Under the pieces are notes generated by a model that had not been told where the DNA came from, did no database searches, and saw only the letters and a list, made by a program, of their open reading frames with translations. Below, in pieces: positions 19,351 to 28,072 of a stretch of 64,000 bases of DNA. The DNA comes from Acetobacteraceae bacterium. Lineage in GTDB: Bacteria; Pseudomonadota; Alphaproteobacteria; Acetobacterales; Acetobacteraceae. How positions within the stretch are numbered: the first letter of the stretch is position 1; the number at the start of each line of letters is the position of its first letter. The translations under genes were made by a program, and so were the position numbers. Location of the stretch: NCBI GenBank assembly GCA_004843345.1, contig CP039460.1:1270001-1334000 (forward strand). Direction: 5' to 3'.

Positions 19351-20331
19351 ATGGAAAAAATCGTTCCAACAAAGCAACAGCCGACTATTCCTCAAAATGT
19401 AACGGGGGATGCTTTGAAAAAAGCTATTTTCCTGATTGTAACAATTCAGGAGGGCCAGAAGAATCTTAAAAAAGTTAAATCTTTTTTGTCAGGCGTCTCC
19501 GCATTACAACGTGCCATCGGTTTTCGTGATCCCGCAGCTCAGTTGACCTGTGTTACAGGTATTGGCCGTAAAGCTTGGGATCTCCTTTTTGGTGCGCCAC
19601 GTCCGCATCATCTTGAAGTTTTTAAAGAAATTAAGGGTGCAAAGCACACAGCGCCGGCAACACCAGGGGATTTGCTTTTTCATATTCGTTCAGATCGCCA
19701 GGACCTTTGTTTTGATTTCGCATTGCAAATTCTCAAGGCTTTAGGGGATTCTGTTAAAGTTGAGCATGAAATTCATGGTTTCCGTTACCATGATGATCGT
19801 GATCTTTTGGGATTTGTGGACGGTACAGAAAATCCAGCGACGAAAAAAGATCGTAAAGTGGCTGTGGTGGTTGATGAAGAGCAGGATGCTGAGTTTGCGG
19901 GCGGAAGCTATGTGATTACCCAGAAATATCTTCATGATTTGGAAGGCTGGGAGAAGCTTAAAGTTGAGCATCAGGAAAAAATTATTGGCCGGACAAAGCT
20001 AGAGGATATTGAATTGCCAGAAGATCAGAAGCTTTCTGTCGATGGAAAGCCTTCTTGTGCGCATAATTCACTCAATTCTATTGAAGTGGATGGCGTGGAA
20101 ATGGATATTTTGCGTGACAATATGCCATTTGGAAATGTGAGTGAGAAAGAGTTTGGCACTTTCTTTATTGGTTATGCCGCACAGCCCGCTGTAACGCTTC
20201 AAATGCTCCATAATATGTTTATTGGACGGCCTGAAGGCAATTATGACCATATTTTGGATTACAGTGTTGCAAAATCTGGTAATCTATTTTTCTGCCCTAC
20301 CCAAACTTTCTTGGATGAGATAGAGGATTAA
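19351..20331 (+). CDS. Dyp-type heme peroxidase
   Basis: A 326-residue dye-decolorizing peroxidase family member. The catalytic GFVDGTENP (GxxDG motif) is present. It also has FRDPAAQLTCVTGIG, FHIRSDRQDLCFD and a C-terminal PFGNVSEKEFGTFFIGYA block close to YfeX-type enzymes. No Tat signal is present, so it is cytoplasmic or encapsulated; no encapsulin gene is nearby. Likely role is peroxide-dependent oxidation or heme handling. A good ribosome site (AAGGA) precedes the ATG. Confidence 0.9.
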   Translation: MEKIVPTKQQPTIPQNVTGDALKKAIFLIVTIQEGQKNLKKVKSFLSGVSALQRAIGFRDPAAQLTCVTGIGRKAWDLLFGAPRPHHLEVFKEIKGAKHTAPATPGDLLFHIRSDRQDLCFDFALQILKALGDSVKVEHEIHGFRYHDDRDLLGFVDGTENPATKKDRKVAVVVDEEQDAEFAGGSYVITQKYLHDLEGWEKLKVEHQEKIIGRTKLEDIELPEDQKLSVDGKPSCAHNSLNSIEVDGVEMDILRDNMPFGNVSEKEFGTFFIGYAAQPAVTLQMLHNMFIGRPEGNYDHILDYSVAKSGNLFFCPTQTFLDEIED

Positions 20332-20387
20332 TCTCTATTCGTTCTAGCAAACAGTGTTGAAAAAGAATGTTCCGAGCATAGGATTAT

Positions 20388-20422
20388 AAAATAAAGGCTT
20401 ATGCTTGGGGCATCTTTTATTT
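20388..20422 (+). terminator. possible terminator after the peroxidase gene
   Basis: Weak, A/T-rich imperfect stem around ATGC-TTGGG-GCAT, flanked by AAATAAAG and CTTTTATTT. It is placed between the peroxidase gene and the glycosyltransferase block. Confidence 0.35.
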
Positions 20423-20488
20423 ATAAAACGAAAATACATCTCTATTCTCAGAGAATATTAAATATTTTAGCTTTGGTGAATAATTTCT

Positions 20489-23400
20489 ATGGTTGTCCTC
20501 TATAATTCAAATGATACACATAATCCCAATGCTTATATTACATTAGGAATAAATTGGGCGGCCCAAGAGGTTTTCTCAAAAGAGAATGTTGTTCTTGCAG
20601 ATACCCATACGCTCGCAAAGATTGCGGCTCAGGGAAGGCATTCCACGTTAATTGTTCTCGATGGCCAGCGATTAGACCGTGCTTTGATTCGTCGCATTAA
20701 GCCTGCTTTTTCCACATTGATTTTATGGACTTTTGAAGATCCTTTTATGCAGGACTTCAATCTTGAAAATGCCGGTCTATTTGATTTTATTTTTTCAAAT
20801 GATCCAGAATCTGCATTGGCTTACGGAAATAAAGGTCATTATTTGCCTTTAGCGGCTTCGACAAAACTTCATACCCGTGCGATTAAAAATGCTTCTGAAC
20901 TTGATTATGATATCTTTTTTGCAGGTACAATGTGGCCAAACCGCACCCGCACACTGACGGAAATTATTGATGCTTTTCCAGATGCACGCTTAAAGCTTAT
21001 TTGTCCGGTTAATCCTTATTTGCCACCGCTGACGGATAAAATTTCGTCTTTGGCGCTTCAAAGACCGATCAGCCATGAGGCTTTTGTTGATTTTGCCAAT
21101 TCCAGTGCTGTGACGCTCACTTTGTTTAGAGATTATGCCAGTCATGGAGATGTTGGCCAAGCAACAGCGCCGGGCCCCCGTTTTTTTGAGCTTGCTTTAG
21201 CAGGTACAGCCCAGGTGGTTGAATCTGTTCCTAAAATGAATAGGGAATATTTGGATGTCTTAGAGGGCGTTCAGCTTGCAGATAATACTTCAGATTTAAT
21301 AGAAGAAATCCGTAAAATCTTGGAGAATAATGCCCACCGAAAACGTCTGGCAAAAAAATCTCAAAAATCTGCAGAAAAGCTTCATCTCTATGAGCATCGT
21401 CTGCAACAGATTGCTGAAATCAGCCGCGCTAATTTTAAAGTTAAATCTGAAAACGAAGTTGTTCCTTTAGTTCGCCGTCGTCGTTTACGTGTCTTGCTTT
21501 GCACGCATTCAACGATTTATGAAGCCGATTGGGGTGGTGTTGAGGTTTATCAGCAGACAATTTGCGGGCTTTTGGGACGTGAAGTTGAATTTTTCTACTG
21601 GTTGCGCCGCAATGGTGCTTGCCGTTTAGTCGATGCCTCTGGTGTTGATGTTGATCGTTTTGATCTTGCAGATGCAACCCCTTGGGATGATGTTCTTTGT
21701 GATGCGGCTGAAGAGCGTCTTTTTTCAGGTGTGATTTCCCAATTTAACATTGACGTGGTGCATTTTCAGCATTTGGGGCATCATGCGCTGTCATTACCGA
21801 TGATTGCCAAGGCTTCTGGCGCTGGTGTTGTTTTTAGTATGCATGATTATTGGCTGATTTCGGCACGTTATAATCTGCTTAATCCAGAAATTCGTCATAA
21901 TGAGGAAGAGTTTAAATCTGTCCTCTCCATGGATATGATGCATCATCGTGCCGAAAAAATTCCACCGGGAGCAGAGCAAACACGAAGAGCATTTATTTCC
22001 CGTATGATTCATGATGTGGATGCTTTTTTGTTTGGAACAGAGATTTCAAAAAGACTGCTTTTAGATGTCTATCCGATGGCTGGTGAGAAGATTTTAGAGG
22101 TAAATGGCATTCCAGCGCCAGAAGGCACTTTGTTGCCCCCCCGTAAAGTTTTTGAGCCTTTGAATGGCCGTCCGCTTAAAGTTGTTATTCTTGGAAACTT
22201 TTTACGCTCTAAAGGCGCAGATGCTGTCCTTTCGTTACTTGAGATGGCAAATCCACGACATTTTGAATTTCACATTTTGGGATTTGTGCATCCTGAATAT
22301 GAGGGGGTTCTTCGGGAAATTAAAAAAGAAAATCTTCATATTTGGGGACGCTATGATGTGGGAGATATGCAGGCGTTAAAAGAAGCAGATGTGATGCTTG
22401 CCCTCTCAATTTGGCCGGAAACCTATTGCATTTCACTTTCTGAGGCATGGCAATATGGGCTTATTCCATTTGTCAGTGATATTGGAGCTTTGGCTGACCG
22501 TGTTGAGGAAGGGGTTACAGGCTTCAAAATCCCTGTTGCTCGTCCAGATGTGTTGGTTCAAAAGTTAGAGTATTTGCGGAGTAATGATGTTTTAAGAAAG
22601 AAAATCCTTGAAGGACTTTCTTCCAAATTGTGGGTTGATAGTACGCAATATGCGACAGGTTTGCTAGCATTGTATCAACAGGTTGCGCCACGCACCGAAA
22701 TGGGCGCTGCGGAAATGGCTTTGGATATGGGAAGGCTTCATTACTTGCCACATCCCTCATGGCGTCGCCAGGCACCGCCACGGCATATTTTTGATCCTCC
22801 AGTAACGAGAGATATTGGTCTAGATTTGCCAATTACGGTAACGGATTGGCAAGGGATTCAGGGCTCGGAATGTTATTTGGATGATATTTGTCATCAGCTG
22901 ACAGACAGTGAGAGTTTAGAAGAGTTTAAACCTGCAGAATCTTTCCATATTCGGGGATGGTTTTTTACGCCAAGCGTTGGATCAGCGGGGCGCTTGTTTG
23001 TAGTCTTACTTCCAGAAAATCAAATAGATTTCCCTATTTTTATGGAAACGGCAAGAGAAGTGCGTGGGGATATTTCTAAAATTTTTGCAGAAGCTCCAAG
23101 ACGTTCGGGATTTTCGGGAGAATGGGCTTTAAGGGGAAAATGGTGTGAAGGAACACATCGTATTGCCGTTGTGAATGTGGTGAATGGGCGTGCTTCTTAT
23201 CAACTTTTCCCATTTAAAATTAAAGTGAAAGAAGGCAAGGTCGCCGCAGCTTCTTATCAACGTTGTTCAAATGAAGAGGTTTCCCGCAGCTTTGAACGCA
23301 TTTCTCAGTGCAATGGGATTAGTCGATCTATTCGTTTACCTCATTTGCCAGGAGAAGAGCATTATCTGAGATCAGGGCTTTCGCCGATGTATTTTATTGA

Positions 23401-23908
23401 TGATTTCTCTGTTGTTACGCCAGAGGAAACCGATGAAAAAGCACAAGAATCTGGTCAGTTATTCTTGCGAGGATGGGTCTGTTTCAACGGGCTTGATCGG
23501 GCAGGAGATTTTTTTGCCACGCTTGTGAATGAAGAAACGGAAGAGGTTGCGTTTATTGCATTGAACAGAACCCCTCGAGGGGACGTTCGGGTTATCCATA
23601 CCGAAGCGCCTCTTTGCTGTGGTTTTGAAGGCTATATTAAAGGCTGGAGAGGGTGTGAAGGCAGCCAAAAAGCGCTTAATGGTAAATATCGTCTTGTCTT
23701 GTTGACTCTTGTCGGGGAGGGATATGCTTTTGTCCCAACGGAATTGACCGTTGATTTTGCGGAAGGGCGTGCTTCCCAAACTGAAAAATCTGCAGGAGAT
23801 GCTGGAAAAATTGGGGAACTGATTTTGAAAGCGGTTGATAAGAAACAAGAAACATTGCCAGCGGCTTTTCTAGATCAATCTGGAGACTTGGATTCTAGCG
23901 CTGAGTAA
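20489..23908 (+). CDS. large multi-domain glycosyltransferase (CgeB-like + GT4 + two beta domains)
   Basis: A 1139-residue protein. Residues 1-320 resemble CgeB/YkvP-type glycosyltransferases (LWTFEDPF, LAASTKLH, APGPRFFELALAG). Residues about 335-720 are a GT-B/GT4 glycosyltransferase (WGGVEVYQQTICGLL, VVFSMHDYW, VILGNFLRSKGADAVL, SEAWQYGLIPFVSDIG). Residues about 800-930 and 970-1110 are two related beta-sandwich-like units sharing FxIRGWFF/LFLRGWVC, ARE/TPRGDxxxIxxEAPxxxGF and WxGCEG-like blocks. Cytoplasmic; no signal peptide or membrane segment seen. It starts a three-gene run, 27 bases before the next gene. Acceptor and sugar unknown; probably surface polysaccharide or protein glycosylation (inference). 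Confidence 0.82.
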   Translation: MVVLYNSNDTHNPNAYITLGINWAAQEVFSKENVVLADTHTLAKIAAQGRHSTLIVLDGQRLDRALIRRIKPAFSTLILWTFEDPFMQDFNLENAGLFDFIFSNDPESALAYGNKGHYLPLAASTKLHTRAIKNASELDYDIFFAGTMWPNRTRTLTEIIDAFPDARLKLICPVNPYLPPLTDKISSLALQRPISHEAFVDFANSSAVTLTLFRDYASHGDVGQATAPGPRFFELALAGTAQVVESVPKMNREYLDVLEGVQLADNTSDLIEEIRKILENNAHRKRLAKKSQKSAEKLHLYEHRLQQIAEISRANFKVKSENEVVPLVRRRRLRVLLCTHSTIYEADWGGVEVYQQTICGLLGREVEFFYWLRRNGACRLVDASGVDVDRFDLADATPWDDVLCDAAEERLFSGVISQFNIDVVHFQHLGHHALSLPMIAKASGAGVVFSMHDYWLISARYNLLNPEIRHNEEEFKSVLSMDMMHHRAEKIPPGAEQTRRAFISRMIHDVDAFLFGTEISKRLLLDVYPMAGEKILEVNGIPAPEGTLLPPRKVFEPLNGRPLKVVILGNFLRSKGADAVLSLLEMANPRHFEFHILGFVHPEYEGVLREIKKENLHIWGRYDVGDMQALKEADVMLALSIWPETYCISLSEAWQYGLIPFVSDIGALADRVEEGVTGFKIPVARPDVLVQKLEYLRSNDVLRKKILEGLSSKLWVDSTQYATGLLALYQQVAPRTEMGAAEMALDMGRLHYLPHPSWRRQAPPRHIFDPPVTRDIGLDLPITVTDWQGIQGSECYLDDICHQLTDSESLEEFKPAESFHIRGWFFTPSVGSAGRLFVVLLPENQIDFPIFMETAREVRGDISKIFAEAPRRSGFSGEWALRGKWCEGTHRIAVVNVVNGRASYQLFPFKIKVKEGKVAAASYQRCSNEEVSRSFERISQCNGISRSIRLPHLPGEEHYLRSGLSPMYFIDDFSVVTPEETDEKAQESGQLFLRGWVCFNGLDRAGDFFATLVNEETEEVAFIALNRTPRGDVRVIHTEAPLCCGFEGYIKGWRGCEGSQKALNGKYRLVLLTLVGEGYAFVPTELTVDFAEGRASQTEKSAGDAGKIGELILKAVDKKQETLPAAFLDQSGDLDSSAE

Positions 23909-23935
23909 ACATTCCGTTCGGGGAGGCGGTTTCGT

Positions 23936-26900
23936 ATGGGCGGAAAAATTTTTCTTTCTTTAAATTTTTCCGAGGATACCACACCGTCTCCTTGGCGCTA
24001 TTTTGACGTTGAATGGTATGCGCAACATTACGATGGCATTCAAGAAGCGATGCTTGCGCACGGTTATCAGGAAGATGATTACGTTCGCTTTTATCAAGAG
24101 ATAGGGGCGGGATGGGGACATTCTCCAAATGTTTTTTTTGATGAAATCTGGTTTCGCTCTTCTTTACCAGAGGAAAAATTAGAAACGGAAGAGGGAAGGG
24201 CTCTTTCTGGCTTTGCGTTTTATTGTCAAAAAAAAGGTCAGGAGCAATCACCTCATTGGCTTTTTGATGAAAATCTTTATACAAAAAGAGCTTTTGTTTC
24301 AGGTGGGGTGAATTTCCAAGCGCTCGGATTTGAAAATGGCTGGGCGCATTATTTAAAAAATGGAGAACAAGAGGGGCTTTCTCCAAGTCCTTTTTTTGAT
24401 TTACAGCTCGTTGGAAGACTTGCCCGTCTTTTCCCTGCTTATTTTAAGGGGCGGGGACTTCTTGAGGGTTGGTTAAATCTTCCAGCAAAAATTTCAGATT
24501 TATATCGTGTCTCTTGGTATTTTGATCCCTGCTTTTATTTGGAGTATTATCCAGAAGCCGCCCAAGAGATTGCGTCTGGCAAATATATCAATGCGTTGCA
24601 TCGTTATCTTTCCCTCGCACCTTTTAAAAAAGATAATCCTTCTTCAGATTTTGATGAGATTTACTATCGGGAGGCTAATCCAGATATTGTTCCTTTTATT
24701 AAAAGAGGAAATTTCCGTAATGGGTTTGATCATTTTTTGCGTTGTGGCGCTCGGGAAGGGCGTTCCCCTTTAAAAGATGTTTCCCTTCGGGCTTATGGCG
24801 CATTGCCGATTGTACGCTCTCAATGTGAAAGTGGCGCTTGGGATTCTATTTTTGCCCGTTTTGTTGCTGAGAAAAATGGCTATGCCGCAGAAAGTGGCTT
24901 TTTCAGTTCAGAGTTTTCTGAAAATCAAACGAAAACTTATTTTCGGGAAACGGCCGAAGAAGTCTCTAAAAATTTGCTTTTAACGGCTTTTGAAGGCGTT
25001 AAAATATTAGATTTTTCTGTGAGAGAAGCGCCTGCTGTCAGCGTTCTGATTGTTGCGCACAATCAAGTTTCTTTGACATTGCAAACGCTTCTTTCTTTAC
25101 GGAAAAATTATCAGGGCGCAATGGAGGTTATTCTCGTTAATAGCGGATCTGATGATTTCATTAAGGAGATTTCAATTCTTCTTAAAGGCGTTAGAATTGT
25201 ACATTATGAAGAGAATATAGGTTACCTAAGAGCCTGTAATGAGGCTTATAAACTGGCAAAAGCGCCAAAAATTCTGTTGTTAAATAATGATATTCGTTTT
25301 TTTCCGAAAGCTGTGGAAAACGCTTTAGAAATTATGGAAAAAGAGCCTTTGGCTGGCGCTATTTGCGCACGTTTGGTTCGTACGCATATGATGTTGCAGG
25401 AAGCTGGATCTATTCTGTGGGAGGATGGTTCGGCTTATGGTTATCGCCGAGAAGATGAGGCGAATGTGCCAGAAGCACTTTTCCAACGGGAAGCTGATTA
25501 TGGTTCGGCGGCCTTTTTGCTGCTCTCCCGCTATTGGATAGATAAAGCAGGAGAGACACTTTTTGAAACGCTTTATCTTCCAGCCTATTTTGAAGATACA
25601 GATTTATGTACGCGGCTTCGAAAAGCTGGTGCAAAAGTTATTTATTCGCCTTCTTGCCTCGTCGAACATTTAGAATTTGGGACGTCAGGCAATAATGATT
25701 CGCATATTCTGATTCAGATGAATCTTAGAAAATTTATTGCGCAGCATCGGGAATGGCTTTCGGAGCGTCCGACAAGAAGTGTTTTAAATGCGTCGAAAAG
25801 CAGAGATCCAAGCCTTTTTGGAAAAAAAGGGAAAGAACGCCGGCAAATTCTCTTTATTGAAGATTATGTGCCACTGCATCGTTTAGGTTCTGGTTATGGG
25901 CGATCAGCAGATATTATTGGGGAAATGGCGACACTTGGCTGGCAGGTAACTATTTTTCCTATTTTTAAAACGACAGAACCTGTTTGGCGGTTTCAGGATG
26001 CTTTCCCTGAAACGGTCGAAATTATGTCAGAATGTGGCTTGGAGGACTTGGCGCAGTTTTTAGAAGAACGTGCCGAAATCTATGATCTTGTTTGGGTTGG
26101 GCGGACACATAATTGGCATCGTGTTCAGCCTTTCTTTAAACAACAGAATTTAACGATTGCAGCTTTACCTGTTATTTTAGACACAGAGGTGATTGCAGCG
26201 CCACGTTTGCTGGCTTATGAAAATTTATATAAGCAAAATTTTGGAAAATCATTCTCAATTTCGGAAATGCGGGATGTAAAAAATCCTCGTTTATTAGAAG
26301 AATTAGAAAGAGAATTGCAAGTAACACATCATTGCACAGAAATTGTTTGTGTGAATGCAAAAGATGCAAAACTTGCTGAAGAGGTTGCATGGCCGCCTGT
26401 CAAAATATTGGGGCATTTAATGCCGCATTTAGATGTCGGGGGATCTTTCGAATCACGAGAGGGAATTTTATTTTTTGGCGCATTGCATAGCGAGGATTCT
26501 CCAAATTATGATTCCCTGTTATGGTTGACTCAAGAGATTTTACCCCTTTTAGATGAGATGAACGGTGGTGTGCCTTTACCTGTGACAATTGCAGGTTTTG
26601 TTGCTGAAGGGGTAGATTTGCGTCCGTTGAGTGGACGGAAAAACTTACGTTTTCTCGGCGCTGTTGAGAATCCTGAGTCACTTTTTAACCAACATCGGGT
26701 TTTTGTTGCGCCAACAAGATATGCGGGAGGGCTTCCTTATAAATTACATGAGGCCGCTGCGCGGGGCTTGCCGATTGTTGCAACAGATATGCTTGCAGCG
26801 CAATTGGGCTGGAAAGATGGGGAGGAACTTTTAGCTGCACCCATTGGTGATAGTCAGAGATTTGCAAAATTAACTTTAGTCCTGAGTCAGGATTCTGTAT

Positions 26901-27013
26901 TGTGGGAAAAATTAAGACAAAAAAGTTTAGAAGCCGTACGTCAAGATTGTGATGTAAAGAAATTTCAACAGGCCTTAGAGGATATTCTCAAGGCAGCTTT
27001 AGACGAAAATTGA
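23936..27013 (+). CDS. large glycosyltransferase with N-terminal YxxxNPD-like repeats, GT2 and GT4 domains
   Basis: A 1025-residue protein. Residues 1-290 contain several short repeats around a FDxxxY/W core (FDVEWYAQHY, FDEIWF, FDENLYTKR, FDPCFYLEYYPE, FDEIYYREANPD), each followed by a G-x-x-x-G-x-SP loop. Residues about 360-620 form a GT2 domain (VSVLIVAHNQ, ILLLNNDIRFFP, YFEDTDLCTRLRKAG). Residues about 650-1020 form a GT4 domain (ILFFGALHSEDSPNYDSL, FVAPTRYAGGLPYKLHEAAA). A GGGGAGGCGG ribosome site precedes the ATG. Same direction and close to its neighbours, so likely one operon. Precise product unknown. Confidence 0.82.
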   Translation: MGGKIFLSLNFSEDTTPSPWRYFDVEWYAQHYDGIQEAMLAHGYQEDDYVRFYQEIGAGWGHSPNVFFDEIWFRSSLPEEKLETEEGRALSGFAFYCQKKGQEQSPHWLFDENLYTKRAFVSGGVNFQALGFENGWAHYLKNGEQEGLSPSPFFDLQLVGRLARLFPAYFKGRGLLEGWLNLPAKISDLYRVSWYFDPCFYLEYYPEAAQEIASGKYINALHRYLSLAPFKKDNPSSDFDEIYYREANPDIVPFIKRGNFRNGFDHFLRCGAREGRSPLKDVSLRAYGALPIVRSQCESGAWDSIFARFVAEKNGYAAESGFFSSEFSENQTKTYFRETAEEVSKNLLLTAFEGVKILDFSVREAPAVSVLIVAHNQVSLTLQTLLSLRKNYQGAMEVILVNSGSDDFIKEISILLKGVRIVHYEENIGYLRACNEAYKLAKAPKILLLNNDIRFFPKAVENALEIMEKEPLAGAICARLVRTHMMLQEAGSILWEDGSAYGYRREDEANVPEALFQREADYGSAAFLLLSRYWIDKAGETLFETLYLPAYFEDTDLCTRLRKAGAKVIYSPSCLVEHLEFGTSGNNDSHILIQMNLRKFIAQHREWLSERPTRSVLNASKSRDPSLFGKKGKERRQILFIEDYVPLHRLGSGYGRSADIIGEMATLGWQVTIFPIFKTTEPVWRFQDAFPETVEIMSECGLEDLAQFLEERAEIYDLVWVGRTHNWHRVQPFFKQQNLTIAALPVILDTEVIAAPRLLAYENLYKQNFGKSFSISEMRDVKNPRLLEELERELQVTHHCTEIVCVNAKDAKLAEEVAWPPVKILGHLMPHLDVGGSFESREGILFFGALHSEDSPNYDSLLWLTQEILPLLDEMNGGVPLPVTIAGFVAEGVDLRPLSGRKNLRFLGAVENPESLFNQHRVFVAPTRYAGGLPYKLHEAAARGLPIVATDMLAAQLGWKDGEELLAAPIGDSQRFAKLTLVLSQDSVLWEKLRQKSLEAVRQDCDVKKFQQALEDILKAALDEN

Positions 27014-27023
27014 GTAGATAATT

Positions 27024-28010
27024 ATGGGCGATACGCGACCAAAAGTTAAAGTTCTTATTTGCTGTGGCGGACATTTTGAAAGTCAGGCGAACCGTCAGGT
27101 GCGCGAAGCAATGCAAAGCGGGTTTGAAGATGTCTTGGGTGAAGAGCAAGTCATTGCGGTTGATATTTCAGGGGCTGCTTTTGCTATTTCCTCGTGGAAA
27201 CCTGATCTTGTTTTTGCAACGGGTTCTTATTTGCCAGAAAGTACCTATTTTGGAGAGGTTTCCAGAACAGCGCGTGCGTGTGGTGCGGTAACTGTTTTTT
27301 GGGCAACAGAAGATCCTTATGAGCAAGATGCCCATTATCAAATCGCAGATGATTTTGATGTAATTTTTTCTTGCGATCGCTGGGGACATCACTTTTATCA
27401 GAGAGATCGTGTTTTCCATCTTCCATTAGCGGCAAGTCCAACCTTGCATTATGGAGAAATTGATTCTTCTGTTGAAAAAACAGTGGATGTGTTCTTCTGC
27501 GGGGTGGCGTTTAGCTGCCGAAAAGAAGTTGTGCGCTCGCTGATGCCTGAATTGCAAAAGGTCAAGGTTCGTTTTGTTGGGCCTGGATGGGGAGAATTTG
27601 GACCGGGATTCTCTGATGCACGTATTGAAAAGACTCAATTGATTGAACTTTACCGCAGGGCACGTATCGTATTGAATTTGGGGCGTTCGCTTCATTTTGA
27701 AAATAAGCGCTTTATGATTGCACCATCGACCCCCGGGCCACGTACATTTGAGACAGCTTTGGCTGGCGCTTTTCAGCTTTTTCATGAGGAAACTTATGAA
27801 ATGCGGCGCTATTATGATGCCGATGAAATTCCTGTTTTTAACAACCGTCATGATTTCGCTAAATTATTAAAAACCTATTTGGGAAATCCTGAAAAACGTC
27901 AGGAGATGGCACGAAAAGCCCAGAAAAGAACGCTTGAAAATCATTTATACCGTCATCGGATTGAGACGATTATGCAGGTTCTTCGAGATGAAAATCTTTT
28001 AAAATCTTGA
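27024..28010 (+). CDS. CgeB-like glycosyltransferase
   Basis: A 328-residue single-domain protein similar to the first 320 residues of the gene at 20489. Shared blocks are TVFWATEDPYEQD (against LWTFEDPF), LPLAASPTLH, DVFFCGVAF, TPGPRTFETALAGAFQ and a C-terminal RTLENHLYRHRIETI. It matches the glycosyl transferase group 1 / CgeB type. Ten bases after the previous stop, with a weak ribosome site, so translational coupling is plausible. Followed by a strong terminator that ends the cluster. Confidence 0.8.
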   Translation: MGDTRPKVKVLICCGGHFESQANRQVREAMQSGFEDVLGEEQVIAVDISGAAFAISSWKPDLVFATGSYLPESTYFGEVSRTARACGAVTVFWATEDPYEQDAHYQIADDFDVIFSCDRWGHHFYQRDRVFHLPLAASPTLHYGEIDSSVEKTVDVFFCGVAFSCRKEVVRSLMPELQKVKVRFVGPGWGEFGPGFSDARIEKTQLIELYRRARIVLNLGRSLHFENKRFMIAPSTPGPRTFETALAGAFQLFHEETYEMRRYYDADEIPVFNNRHDFAKLLKTYLGNPEKRQEMARKAQKRTLENHLYRHRIETIMQVLRDENLLKS

Positions 28011-28028
28011 GATAAGTTCTTAAAGAAA

Positions 28029-28063
28029 ATAAGCCCCCATCTTTTTTAAGATGGGGGCTTTTG
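28029..28063. terminator. terminator ending the glycosyltransferase cluster
   Basis: AAGCCCCCATCTT / AAGATGGGGGCTT stem followed by TTTT, between the convergent glycosyltransferase and M16 peptidase genes. Confidence 0.88.
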
Positions 28064-28072
28064 TTATCCGCC

